The notes under the pieces are model-generated. The model was not told the DNA's origin. It searched no databases and worked only from the letters and a program-made list of their open reading frames with translations. From the NCBI GenBank assembly GCA_027310735.1, contig DAIDAH010000176.1, positions 1 through 5,637 on the forward strand: a stretch of DNA of 5,637 nt. Direction: 5' to 3'. The position numbers and the translations under genes were made by a program. This DNA comes from Methylotenera sp. Lineage in GTDB: Bacteria; Pseudomonadota; Gammaproteobacteria; Burkholderiales; Methylophilaceae. Shown here piece by piece: positions 1 through 4,738 of this stretch (positions within the stretch are counted from its first letter, which is position 1; the number at the start of each line of letters is the position of its first letter).

Positions 1-135
1 GCCCAAGACATTGGCACCTGCATTAAGCCAATCTAAACTCGAAATTGAGCTGGCAGGGCTTGCGGTTGGGTCGGCTGCGCCAGTATCTTGGGCAAACCAT
101 TGCTTTTGTAAATCGCTAAGTGTTTGGCTACCCAT
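1..135 (-). CDS. N-terminus of an unrecognised element protein, cut by the window edge
   Basis: The first 45 codons of a minus-strand gene are visible, and the frame is still open at base 1. The protein begins MGSQTLSDLQKQWF and continues with an Ala/Ser/Pro-rich stretch to SSLDWLNAGANVLG. No membrane span, signal peptide or catalytic motif is seen in this part. The ATG overlaps the last 8 bases of the upstream 45-residue membrane protein gene, and an AAGG sequence lies 9 bases before the start, so the two are probably translationally coupled. By position it belongs to the same operon as the helix-turn-helix gene starting at 915. Inference: a small virion or membrane-associated protein of the prophage-like element. 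I do not recognise the family. The gene is likely real because of the operon overlap and its phage-like small-gene packing. Confidence 0.55.
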   Translation of the reverse strand, partial: MGSQTLSDLQKQWFAQDTGAADPTASPASSISSLDWLNAGANVLG

Positions 136-265
136 TTTGATTGGCCTTGGATTTATTCTGTTGAGCCATGAATAAGGCAAGACCGATTAGTACGGCAAAT
201 GCAAATCCGCTGGATTTAGTAGCATTCGCCGCAATTGGAAAGGCTGATAAAGGTAAGGTATTCAT
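128..265 (-). CDS. 45-residue single-span membrane protein, phage-like
   Basis: This small protein begins MNTLPLSAFPIAANATKSSG. It has one hydrophobic segment at about residues 20-34 (GFAFAVLIGLALFMA) and a short polar, basic tail with two lysines. It would insert as a single-span protein with the tail probably cytoplasmic. The start ATG shares one base with the stop of the upstream regulator gene (TAATG junction), and a good ribosome site (AAGAGGTG) sits 5 bases before it. The stop overlaps the next gene by 8 bases. Very small single-span proteins in tightly packed operons are typical of filamentous phages and of membrane-containing tailless phages. I cannot assign it to either, and a small holin-like role is also possible. 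It is too short for standard gene callers. Confidence 0.6.
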   Translation of the reverse strand: MNTLPLSAFPIAANATKSSGFAFAVLIGLALFMAQQNKSKANQNG

Positions 266-915
266 TACGCCACCTCTTCATTTTCTGTTTGTGGTTCTGT
301 GATTAGGCCTGCGCTTTTGAATGACTCAATGGCTTGATTCATGATTAACCCTAAAACGCTGTCAGTTGCAGGGTTAATGTTGCTGGCAATAAGTCCAATT
401 TGAGGCCATCCCATAAGAGAGCGCATGAGAAGGTAGTTAGCTGCTAGTAGCGAAAATGACTCGCGTAATCCTTCCAGTGTTTCTTCTGACAGTTCACCTG
501 TACCAAATAGCGCTTCATCGCGAACGATTGTAGTGGTCAGTAATTTGACTAAATGATCGTCATTTTCAGCCATTGTTTTGAATGTGCTTAAAAGCGTTTC
601 GTCTGATACGGCATCAGACACTTGCATTGTCATGCGTTTTGGGCTGAATGTTTCGGCTGCTGCTTTTAGGATTTCTGCATCGGGCTCTTCATGTTTTGGG
701 CTATTGTATTCAAAGACTAAACCTTTGCTTTCAAAATAGTCTTTTAGTTTGGCTAGGTGCTCTGGTCTAAGATGACGATCACCATTTCTAAACTCACTAC
801 AATATGATCTTGATATACCAGTTTCTCTAGAAACCTCTGATACATTTAAACGTAGACGAATTAACGCTTCGTCAAACTCGGCTCTTGTGAGGGCGTACTC
901 TTGTTTTATGGCCAT
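265..915 (-). CDS. Helix-turn-helix DNA-binding protein, probable element regulator
   Basis: The 216-residue protein has an N-terminal helix-turn-helix at about residues 22-66, with the core SEVSRETGISRSYCSEFRNG followed by HLRPEHLAKLKDYFESKG. This is an XRE-like layout with a recognition helix at about 34-43. The rest (75-216) is mostly predicted helix, acidic, with no peptidase or enzyme motif, and may serve for dimerisation or partner binding. The ATG at 915 is supported by AGGAGG at 925-920, although the spacing is short (4 bases). The promoter region just upstream carries a 53-bp near-palindrome and several TGCAAT repeats, so autoregulation is likely (inference). It heads an operon that continues into two small genes, so it may control or be co-expressed with structural functions. 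Confidence 0.8.
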   Translation of the reverse strand: MAIKQEYALTRAEFDEALIRLRLNVSEVSRETGISRSYCSEFRNGDRHLRPEHLAKLKDYFESKGLVFEYNSPKHEEPDAEILKAAAETFSPKRMTMQVSDAVSDETLLSTFKTMAENDDHLVKLLTTTIVRDEALFGTGELSEETLEGLRESFSLLAANYLLMRSLMGWPQIGLIASNINPATDSVLGLIMNQAIESFKSAGLITEPQTENEEVA

Positions 916-922
916 ATAGCCT

Positions 923-975
923 CCTATGATTGCAATAAATCAATTCAATATGTATTGATTGATTGCAATCATAGG
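923..975. promoter_or_regulatory. 53-bp near-palindromic operator upstream of the 915 gene
   Basis: Two perfect 14-base arms (CCTATGATTGCAAT at 923-936 and its reverse complement at 962-975) are followed inward by one mismatch (937/961) and a further 7-base paired segment (938-944 with 954-960), leaving a 9-base centre. It covers the putative -10 box on one side and the ribosome site of the gene starting at 915 on the other. A helix-turn-helix dimer or tetramer bound here would block transcription of that gene. The arms could also pair in RNA if transcription starts further upstream than predicted. Confidence 0.75.
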
Positions 976-996
976 CCAGTGAAAAACAAAATGCAA
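968..996 (-). promoter_or_regulatory. Candidate sigma-70 promoter of the regulator operon
   Basis: Reading on the minus strand, TTGCAT (996-991) and TATGAT (973-968) are separated by 17 bases. The -10 box matches the consensus in five of six positions; the -35 box is weak (three of six). The -10 box lies in the right arm of the 53-bp palindrome and the -35 box in a TGCAAT repeat, which fits repression by steric exclusion. The predicted transcript would start near 961 and lead into the gene at 915. Assigned by eye only. Confidence 0.4.
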
Positions 997-1031
997 TATT
1001 TCAATGCAATTTGTTTTAATTTATTGCAATT
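991..1031. repeat. TGCAAT repeat cluster, probable regulator-binding sites
   Basis: Three further copies of an (A/T)TGCAAT core lie at about 991-997, 1004-1010 and 1024-1030, beside the two ATTGCAAT cores inside the 53-bp palindrome at about 929-936 and 962-969. That makes five copies in about 100 bases. Two copies share the longer form CAAATTGCA(A/T)T on the minus strand. The clustering in the short gap between two regulator genes suggests operator half-sites for one or both regulators, though AT-richness raises the chance of such matches. Confidence 0.5.
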
Positions 1032-1037
1032 TGGGTG

Positions 1038-1715
1038 TTATGCGTCTTTTAACGTTCGAGGAGGGGGTGGGCTTTCAAAGATTGAGTCATCATTCTGATC
1101 GTCAGGTACAGGTCTAAGGTTTCCGTAATTAGTAAAAACCCCTGTTGTTGTTTCCGCTATAAACTTTTTAATCAACTCTTGTAGAGGAAGGTCTTTGGAA
1201 TCAACTCCAACTACATCAACTAGACTCTTTAATATGTCCTCTGACATTATGTTTGCCATAGACATCATGGCTGATAGTTCAATATCACCGAGCTTTCTTG
1301 AAAGTAAGGAGAGAACTAAGCTAGCCAATGAGTCGCGCTCTTCTGGCGCAAGTGCAAGCATCCCGAGGGCTAAGCGAACAGATACGCTTAGTTCGTCGCC
1401 ACGCATAAATTCAAGACTTGCCTGTATCGTTTTAGCAGGGGAGTCGGAACCAAAAAGTAGCCAGTTTGGTGTAACTTTTAATGTTTCACATAAGATGCAA
1501 ATCTCGCGCGCACCTGGCTTATTGACTCCAGTTTCATATAGGGAAAGCACTGCTCTAGAAATTCCCATGTCATCTTGGCCGTGCCATTTGCTTCTTGTGT
1601 GAAGGGCTTGCTGTGACCAGCCTAAACCCGTTCTAGCTTCTAGAATTCGCTTTCCGATTTCACGAGCAAGAGTGTCTGTTTTGTCTTTATCAGTTTGTTT
1701 TTTATCTTCAGTCAT
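1038..1715 (-). CDS. XRE-family repressor-like regulator
   Basis: The 225-residue protein carries an N-terminal helix-turn-helix of the XRE/HTH_3 type at about residues 17-90: IGKRILEARTGLGWSQQAL, then ISRAVLSLYETGVNKPG, ending in the typical VTPNWLLFG. About ten extra residues (about 39-51, HTRSKWHGQDDMG) sit between helices 2 and 3 compared with the short classic domain. The C-terminal 130 residues are helical and lack the Ser/Lys peptidase signature of LexA/CI-type repressors, so RecA-stimulated self-cleavage is unlikely. The start has no clear ribosome site. Upstream, an imperfect palindrome (1741-1782) contains a perfect TTGACA, and a short TGCAAT-rich gap separates the gene from the next regulator. 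Probable role: lysogeny-type repressor or maintenance regulator of the integrated element. The DNA-binding role is well supported; the target is inferred. Confidence 0.85.
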   Translation of the reverse strand: MTEDKKQTDKDKTDTLAREIGKRILEARTGLGWSQQALHTRSKWHGQDDMGISRAVLSLYETGVNKPGAREICILCETLKVTPNWLLFGSDSPAKTIQASLEFMRGDELSVSVRLALGMLALAPEERDSLASLVLSLLSRKLGDIELSAMMSMANIMSEDILKSLVDVVGVDSKDLPLQELIKKFIAETTTGVFTNYGNLRPVPDDQNDDSIFESPPPPRTLKDA

Positions 1716-1740
1716 AGGAGTTTTTCGCTTACTTACATTA

Positions 1741-1782
1741 CTGTCAACGCCTTGTCGTTATTGGATCGACAACGATTAACAG
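1741..1782. promoter_or_regulatory. Imperfect palindrome with TTGACA upstream of the XRE gene
   Basis: TTGTCG (1752-1757) and CGACAA (1767-1772) form a perfect inverted pair around 9 bases. Outside them CTGTCAA (1741-1747) pairs with TTAACAG (1776-1782) with one mismatch and a one-base offset. On the minus strand the left flank reads TTGACA at 1747-1742, a perfect -35 sequence, though no good -10 box follows at 16-18 bases. It is a likely operator of the XRE protein or a partner regulator. Confidence 0.5.
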
Positions 1783-1823
1783 CAGAATCTGAAAACGCTT
1801 ATGTTATAACAGATAAACGTTAA

Positions 1824-1843
1824 TGCCTAACATCAGTTTGGCA
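1824..1843. other. Short hairpin in the gap between the toxin and XRE genes
   Basis: TGCCTAAC and GTTTGGCA pair over eight positions with one T:T mismatch around the loop ATCA. There is no T-tract on either side, so it is not a clear intrinsic terminator. It may slow or end transcripts leaving the toxin gene, which stops at 1885, before the XRE promoter. A separate perfect 10-base palindrome (TGTTATAACA, 1802-1811) lies beside it. Nothing else is visible in 1783-1884. Confidence 0.3.
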
Positions 1844-1884
1844 ATAGTCGCATAGAGTAAATAAAGGCTTTTATGTGTGGTGTT

Positions 1885-2307
1885 TTATTCGGCAGCCGTA
1901 GCAGCTTCATAAAATTTAAGAATGGCAGGAGCCGTAAAACGTGATTCACTTAATCCATGACAAACTCTAGCGAAAATTTCACTATCGAGAGTTTCTTTGT
2001 GATTGAAAATGCCTTGGTTTACACCGTTGATAAGTTTGTCTGCGGTTTCAATGCGAGCTAGTCTGTATACAACGTAACTATCATTCCTGATAAAAGGATG
2101 GTCGCCACTATAAAGTTTACAGGCTGGGTCGTATGGGATATTTGGTTTTAGAGTAGATATACTAACTAGTAGAGCAGACTTAATGTTGCTTTCTGGGTGT
2201 GGGTATGGATTTGTGAGAAGAATAAATAAATGCTTACGATCTGGGTCACTTTCTGACGCAGAAGGAATTAGAAGGGTTGCCCTTTGAAAGGGCAAAAACA
2301 AACTCAT
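1885..2307 (-). CDS. Putative toxin, MazF/PemK-like, partner of the Panacea antitoxin
   Basis: The 140-residue protein begins MSLFLPFQRATLLIPSA and contains DPDRKHLFILLTNPY (21-35), ALLVSISTLKP (45-55), a conserved-looking KLYSGDHPFIRNDSYVVYRLAR (64-85) and a helical C-terminus. The run of strands with an early ligand loop, then an SGDHPFI and SYV segment, resembles small SH3-barrel toxins of the MazF/PemK kind and a known family of uncharacterised proteins of about 140 residues. The fold is inferred, not proven. Its ATG overlaps the stop of the upstream antitoxin gene by four bases (ATGA), and no ribosome site is seen, so translation should depend on the antitoxin being translated. The antitoxin-first, overlapping order is typical of type II toxin-antitoxin operons. 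No strong terminator follows. If MazF-like, it would cleave RNA; that remains untested. Confidence 0.65.
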   Translation of the reverse strand: MSLFLPFQRATLLIPSASESDPDRKHLFILLTNPYPHPESNIKSALLVSISTLKPNIPYDPACKLYSGDHPFIRNDSYVVYRLARIETADKLINGVNQGIFNHKETLDSEIFARVCHGLSESRFTAPAILKFYEAATAAE

Positions 2308-2861
2308 AGGCTAGCAAAAAGTCTATCTATTGATTTCTCAGCCTCAATGTCAGAAGCTAGAATTGCTGCATCTTCTTGTGATTTACCTAAAGCAGAAAAA
2401 ATCTCGAAATGTGTAATCTGTGCCGATGATCCGTTAGGGTTTTCCCATTCTGGGCAATTGCCGTTATGCGTATACTCAACAAGCTGCCATCTGGTCATAG
2501 CGCCAAATTGTTGCCAAATAGAATCTAATATGTCTACATCAGCACGACTTAAATAGTCTAGAGCATCTAGCTCAAAGTCTTGTCTTAGTGATACTTGATG
2601 TTCAGCGCGATCAGAAATCCAAGTTTCCCAGCCTTGAGTCTCAGACTCAATAACGCCTGCCATAAGATTTAGTGTGCGAGATAGAACAGGACCATTTGGC
2701 AATGAGAAAAAAGAGTCGCCAGATATTGACGCGCCGTATGAGTTTAAAGCTTCTCTATCAGCTAGATAAAGCAGTTTAATAAGCTTCAAGTGAGACATGG
2801 TTCCACCACGCCGCTTGAGCAAATATGCTGCCATTTGGGCTACTTTACGTTCATTGAACAC
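2304..2861 (-). CDS. Panacea/SocA-type (DUF4065) antitoxin
   Basis: This 185-residue protein shows the hallmarks of the Panacea domain (also called DUF4065, SocA or GepA-like): LKLIKLLYLADREALNSYG at 25-43, then ISGDSFFSLPNGPVLS (46-61) and a WQLVEYTHNGNCPEW segment (125-139). Proteins with this domain neutralise varied toxins in two-gene operons and, in the case of SocA, act as a proteolytic adaptor. Translation starts at a GTG (2861) with AGGAGG at 2875-2870, eight bases upstream; no in-frame ATG near the start fits better. The gene is the first of the pair and lies closest to the tRNA-His junction, a usual place for stabilising cargo at the edge of an integrated element. The family call is strong. 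The partner's toxicity is inferred from the arrangement. Confidence 0.88.
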   Translation of the reverse strand: MFNERKVAQMAAYLLKRRGGTMSHLKLIKLLYLADREALNSYGASISGDSFFSLPNGPVLSRTLNLMAGVIESETQGWETWISDRAEHQVSLRQDFELDALDYLSRADVDILDSIWQQFGAMTRWQLVEYTHNGNCPEWENPNGSSAQITHFEIFSALGKSQEDAAILASDIEAEKSIDRLFASL

Positions 2862-2888
2862 TTAGACACCCTCCTAGTAATGAAAAAT

Positions 2889-2928
2889 ATAATACACGAT
2901 ATACAAGCATTTGCGCGCGAATTGTAAA
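2889..2928 (-). promoter_or_regulatory. Candidate toxin-antitoxin promoter region
   Basis: On the minus strand TTTACA (2928-2923) is followed after 17 bases by TGTATA (2905-2900), a modest -10 match. A better -10 sequence, TATTAT (2894-2889), lacks a good -35 partner. TGTAT occurs twice, nine bases apart (2905-2901 and 2896-2892), and could be operator half-sites for autoregulation. The hexamers are assigned by eye. Confidence 0.4.
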
Positions 2929-2965
2929 CCGAGTCGCAAAAGAATAGCAAGCTAAAACGCATTAA

Positions 2966-3076
2966 AATGTAAGTAAGCGCTAACGATATTTTGTCTACTA
3001 TCCGTTTAACGGCTTAAATGCAGGGCTCTTGAGCTCGTTGCTAATAAGCTACAAATAGTAGACAAGTGTTAACGCT
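2966..3076. repeat. Paired inverted repeats beside the attachment site
   Basis: TTGTCTACTAT (2991-3001) has a perfect inverted copy at 3055-3065. Just outside, AGCGCTAAC (2976-2984) pairs with GTTAACGCT (3068-3076) with one mismatch, but with a different gap on the two sides (6 and 2 bases). In the middle lies CCGTTTAACGG (3002-3012), an 11-base palindrome. The outer left part (2966-2979) is a 14-base sequence also found inverted just before the XRE gene. The position, 45-155 bases inside the junction, fits integrase, excisionase or repressor arm sites. A large stem-loop is less likely because the centre is long. Confidence 0.5.
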
Positions 3077-3120
3077 AAAGGTTTTAAGGATTAACAACTT
3101 AACAAAATTTGCATGCTAGG

Positions 3121-3165
3121 TTGTGATTCCTGTTGTCGTGGGTTCGAGCCCCATCAGCCACCCCA
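3121..3165 (+). pseudogene. tRNA-His (GTG) 3' fragment, attachment-site duplication
   Basis: The 45 bases match the 3' part of bacterial tRNA-His: anticodon loop TTGTGAT with anticodon GTG, 3' anticodon strand, the T-arm (GTGGG, TTCGAGC, CCCAT), 3' acceptor strand, the His-specific C73 and an encoded CCA (3163-3165). Against the E. coli sequence as I remember it there are four differences. The upstream bases (3075-3120) contain no D-arm or 5' acceptor strand, and CTAGG does not pair with TCCTG, so this is not a working tRNA. Such a fragment is what a tyrosine recombinase crossing over in the anticodon loop leaves at the distal end of an element. The intact gene should lie to the left, beyond the window. 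Confidence 0.88.
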
Positions 3166-3173
3166 TATTCTAT

Positions 3174-3201
3174 AAGCCTCACAGCGTAGTGGGGCTTTTT
3201 T
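3174..3201 (+). terminator. Intrinsic terminator of the tRNA-His unit
   Basis: AAGCCTCAC (3174-3182) pairs with GTGGGGCTT (3189-3197), with one T:G wobble, around a 6-base loop, and is followed by more T (six T in a row at 3196-3201). It starts 8 bases after the CCA of the tRNA fragment. It is probably the original terminator of the host tRNA-His transcript, which supports DNA right of 3166 being the original downstream flank. Confidence 0.8.
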
Positions 3202-3232
3202 ACGTCTGCATTTTCAGCATCGTTTTGACTTC

Positions 3233-3250
3233 ATGTAGGGGCTATGTAGG
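3233..3250 (+). repeat. ATGTAGG direct repeats, 11 bp apart
   Basis: ATGTAGG occurs at 3233-3239 and 3244-3250, one helical turn apart, about 70 bases outside the tRNA fragment. Short repeats spaced by one turn near a tRNA integration site resemble arm-type sites for tyrosine recombinases or their directionality factors. If so, a second element, possibly decayed, would lie on the right side. No integrase gene accompanies them here. The rest of 3251-3310 shows nothing recognisable. Confidence 0.4.
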
Positions 3251-3310
3251 ACTTTTCCTTCAACGCATATCTGCCTAGTAAATGATTCACGCCACTAGCG
3301 AAAACTGATT

Positions 3311-3337
3311 ACACAATATCTGTGGATAATATTGTGT
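3311..3337. promoter_or_regulatory. Inverted repeat enclosing a perfect DnaA box
   Basis: ACACAATAT (3311-3319) and ATATTGTGT (3329-3337) form a perfect 9-base inverted repeat around 9 bases. TGTGGATAA at 3321-3329 is the reverse complement of TTATCCACA, the high-affinity DnaA box. The element lies 106 bases upstream of the proteasome-like gene. It could be an operator, and DnaA binding would make expression depend on replication state (inference). A single box does not make an origin. Confidence 0.5.
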
Positions 3338-3377
3338 GTTGTGTGGGGGGTAGACCATCTCTATGGGGATGTATTGA

Positions 3378-3409
3378 ATATTGTATTCCTGCCCATAAAA
3401 TGACAATAT
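3378..3409. promoter_or_regulatory. Second ATATTGT/ACAATAT pair near the start of the Ntn gene
   Basis: ATATTGT (3378-3384) and ACAATAT (3403-3409) repeat the core of the upstream inverted repeat, so the same 7-mer occurs four times in two inverted pairs within 100 bases. The right copy overlaps TATAAG (3407-3412), a possible -10 box about 30 bases before the start at 3443, but no convincing -35 box is found. This is a likely binding region of one dimeric regulator. Confidence 0.45.
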
Positions 3410-3442
3410 AAGAGCATTCAAATAAAAGCGTAAGGTCTAAAG

Positions 3443-4714
3443 ATGACTAGTGAAGTTTTGATGCTAAACAAAAATGCTGTAGTTATTGCCGCCGATAGTG
3501 CGGTTACAACAGGACGCGACCCACACCCACGCTACTCAAAAGCAGCCAACAAAATTTTTGACCTGTCATCTCACGGAAATGTTGCATTAACGATATATGC
3601 ATCTGCAGAAATTGACAACGTACCTTGGGAGCTTGCTTTAAAGCAATTTCGTCAGCAAGATGCAAAGACCCCACAACGCCCTAAACTAGAAGAATACGTT
3701 AATGAGCTAATTACATACTTACAAGATAATACTTATTTATTTCCCAAAGAAGTGCAATCATCACTACTGAATTTTAGATTTTATGCAGCAGTGCTTCATG
3801 TTTTAAATATCTTAAAGCATACTCACCCAGACTTTGTTGATGAAACTAAAACAGATGTCGAGCGCAAAGCTGCATGGAGTAGCGGATATACCGTGATTTC
3901 CTCTAGGTTTACTGCGGAGGCTTACCAAAACCCGCTTACAGAAAAAGACCATAAAGAAATTCTTGCAAATAAAACAGATTTGGAATCGCTATTAACTATT
4001 GAAGTCAATAAATTAGTTGAGTTTGCAGATGTTGGACAACTCACTGAACTAGCAATTGAAGCGCTAGTGAAACATCCGACTAACTTTCTAAATTACACAG
4101 GATTGGTTTTCGCAGGCTATGGGGCTGATGAGATTTTTCCGAGCTTTAATCACATTTGGGTATACGGCCACATTGGAAAAACGCTCCTTTGGACTCCTAA
4201 CAAGGGCTATGCAATAACTCATGATAATGATGCCTGGATTCAGCCTTTTGCACAGTCGTCATTGATAGACCGCTTTACTGATGGATTCGATAGCACATTA
4301 AATGAAATCATTTATGAAGAGAGTAATGAGTCTTATAAAAATATAATCTCTGAACTGCAAGCTTCAGGAATTACTATCGACGCAGGTCTTTCAAGTGCAA
4401 TCATATCTAAGCAACACAAGGACTTTATGGGCAAGTGGAGAACGAAAAATTGGGATGTAAATTTCCATCCCTTGCGCAGAGTTTTAAATAGTTTAAGTGT
4501 TCCGGAGATGGGGCATCTTGCTGAATCACTGCTTGTTCTTGAGGCATTGCGAGAAAGAGTTACCTCTCCATCAGAATCAATAGGAGGGCCTATTGACGTT
4601 GCGGTTATAACCAAGGCTGAGGGGCTGATATGGCTCAAACGTAAACATTTTTTTGACCCTGACTTGAACATTAAATATATAAATCGTTCTAAACTAAATT
4701 ATAATCAGAATTGA
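3443..4714 (+). CDS. Proteasome-like Ntn hydrolase with a large interior insertion
   Basis: The 423-residue N-terminus reads like a proteasome beta/HslV subunit: Thr2 would be the N-terminal nucleophile after Met removal, AVVIAADSAVTTG (12-24) supplies Asp18, and NKIFDLS (36-42) supplies Lys37, matching the T1/D17/K33 triad with a small shift. The C-terminus looks like the last proteasome helix and strands: HLAESLLVLEAL (358-369), then SIGG (379-382) and IDVAVITKAEGLIWL (384-398). LNYTGLVFAGYGADEIFPSF (216-235) resembles another core strand. The extra interior (about 65-210 and 245-350) makes it more than twice the length of HslV. There is no signal peptide or membrane span, so it is cytoplasmic. 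TAAGG (3431-3435) is the ribosome site. It belongs to an uncharacterised Ntn-type family I have seen in bacterial genomes. Peptidase activity is inferred; amidase or non-catalytic roles remain possible. A short gene follows closely. Confidence 0.75.
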   Translation: MTSEVLMLNKNAVVIAADSAVTTGRDPHPRYSKAANKIFDLSSHGNVALTIYASAEIDNVPWELALKQFRQQDAKTPQRPKLEEYVNELITYLQDNTYLFPKEVQSSLLNFRFYAAVLHVLNILKHTHPDFVDETKTDVERKAAWSSGYTVISSRFTAEAYQNPLTEKDHKEILANKTDLESLLTIEVNKLVEFADVGQLTELAIEALVKHPTNFLNYTGLVFAGYGADEIFPSFNHIWVYGHIGKTLLWTPNKGYAITHDNDAWIQPFAQSSLIDRFTDGFDSTLNEIIYEESNESYKNIISELQASGITIDAGLSSAIISKQHKDFMGKWRTKNWDVNFHPLRRVLNSLSVPEMGHLAESLLVLEALRERVTSPSESIGGPIDVAVITKAEGLIWLKRKHFFDPDLNIKYINRSKLNYNQN

Positions 4715-4725
4715 TAGATGACAAT

Positions 4726-4732
4726 AGGAGGG
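4726..4732 (+). promoter_or_regulatory. Ribosome site deciding a GTG start at 4739
   Basis: AGGAGGG is followed by 6 bases and an in-frame GTG (4739). The earlier ATG at 4718 has no ribosome site of its own and would place the AGGAGGG inside codons 3-5 of the gene. The GTG is therefore the more likely start. Confidence 0.75.
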
Positions 4733-4738
4733 TTAAAA

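Noticed and set aside
923..1031. CRISPR array from the TGCAAT repeats
   Set aside because: The repeats are 7-11 bases with irregular spacing of a few to tens of bases and no uniform spacers.
901..1098. Plus-strand open frame of 65 codons
   Set aside because: It runs through the regulatory palindrome and into the end of the XRE gene on the other strand; the product is low-quality and cysteine-rich without a motif.
1195..1602. Plus-strand open frame of 135 codons
   Set aside because: It lies fully antisense to the XRE gene, which has a clear helix-turn-helix domain; the translated product resembles nothing and has no ribosome site.
1038..1715. LexA/CI-type self-cleaving repressor
   Set aside because: The C-terminal region lacks the Ala-Gly cleavage site and the Ser/Lys dyad context of the S24 peptidase domain.
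2284..2556. Plus-strand open frame of 90 codons
   Set aside because: It is antisense to the Panacea antitoxin gene, whose domain is well recognised.
3075..3165. A complete functional tRNA-His gene
   Set aside because: Only the part from the anticodon loop onward matches; no D-arm or 5' acceptor strand is present, and the bases before the loop do not pair with the 3' anticodon strand.
3321..3329. Replication origin based on the DnaA box
   Set aside because: Only one perfect box was found, with no cluster, no initiator gene and no iterons nearby.
4333..4671. Minus-strand open frame of 112 codons
   Set aside because: It is antisense to the C-terminal part of the proteasome-like gene and shows no protein-like pattern.
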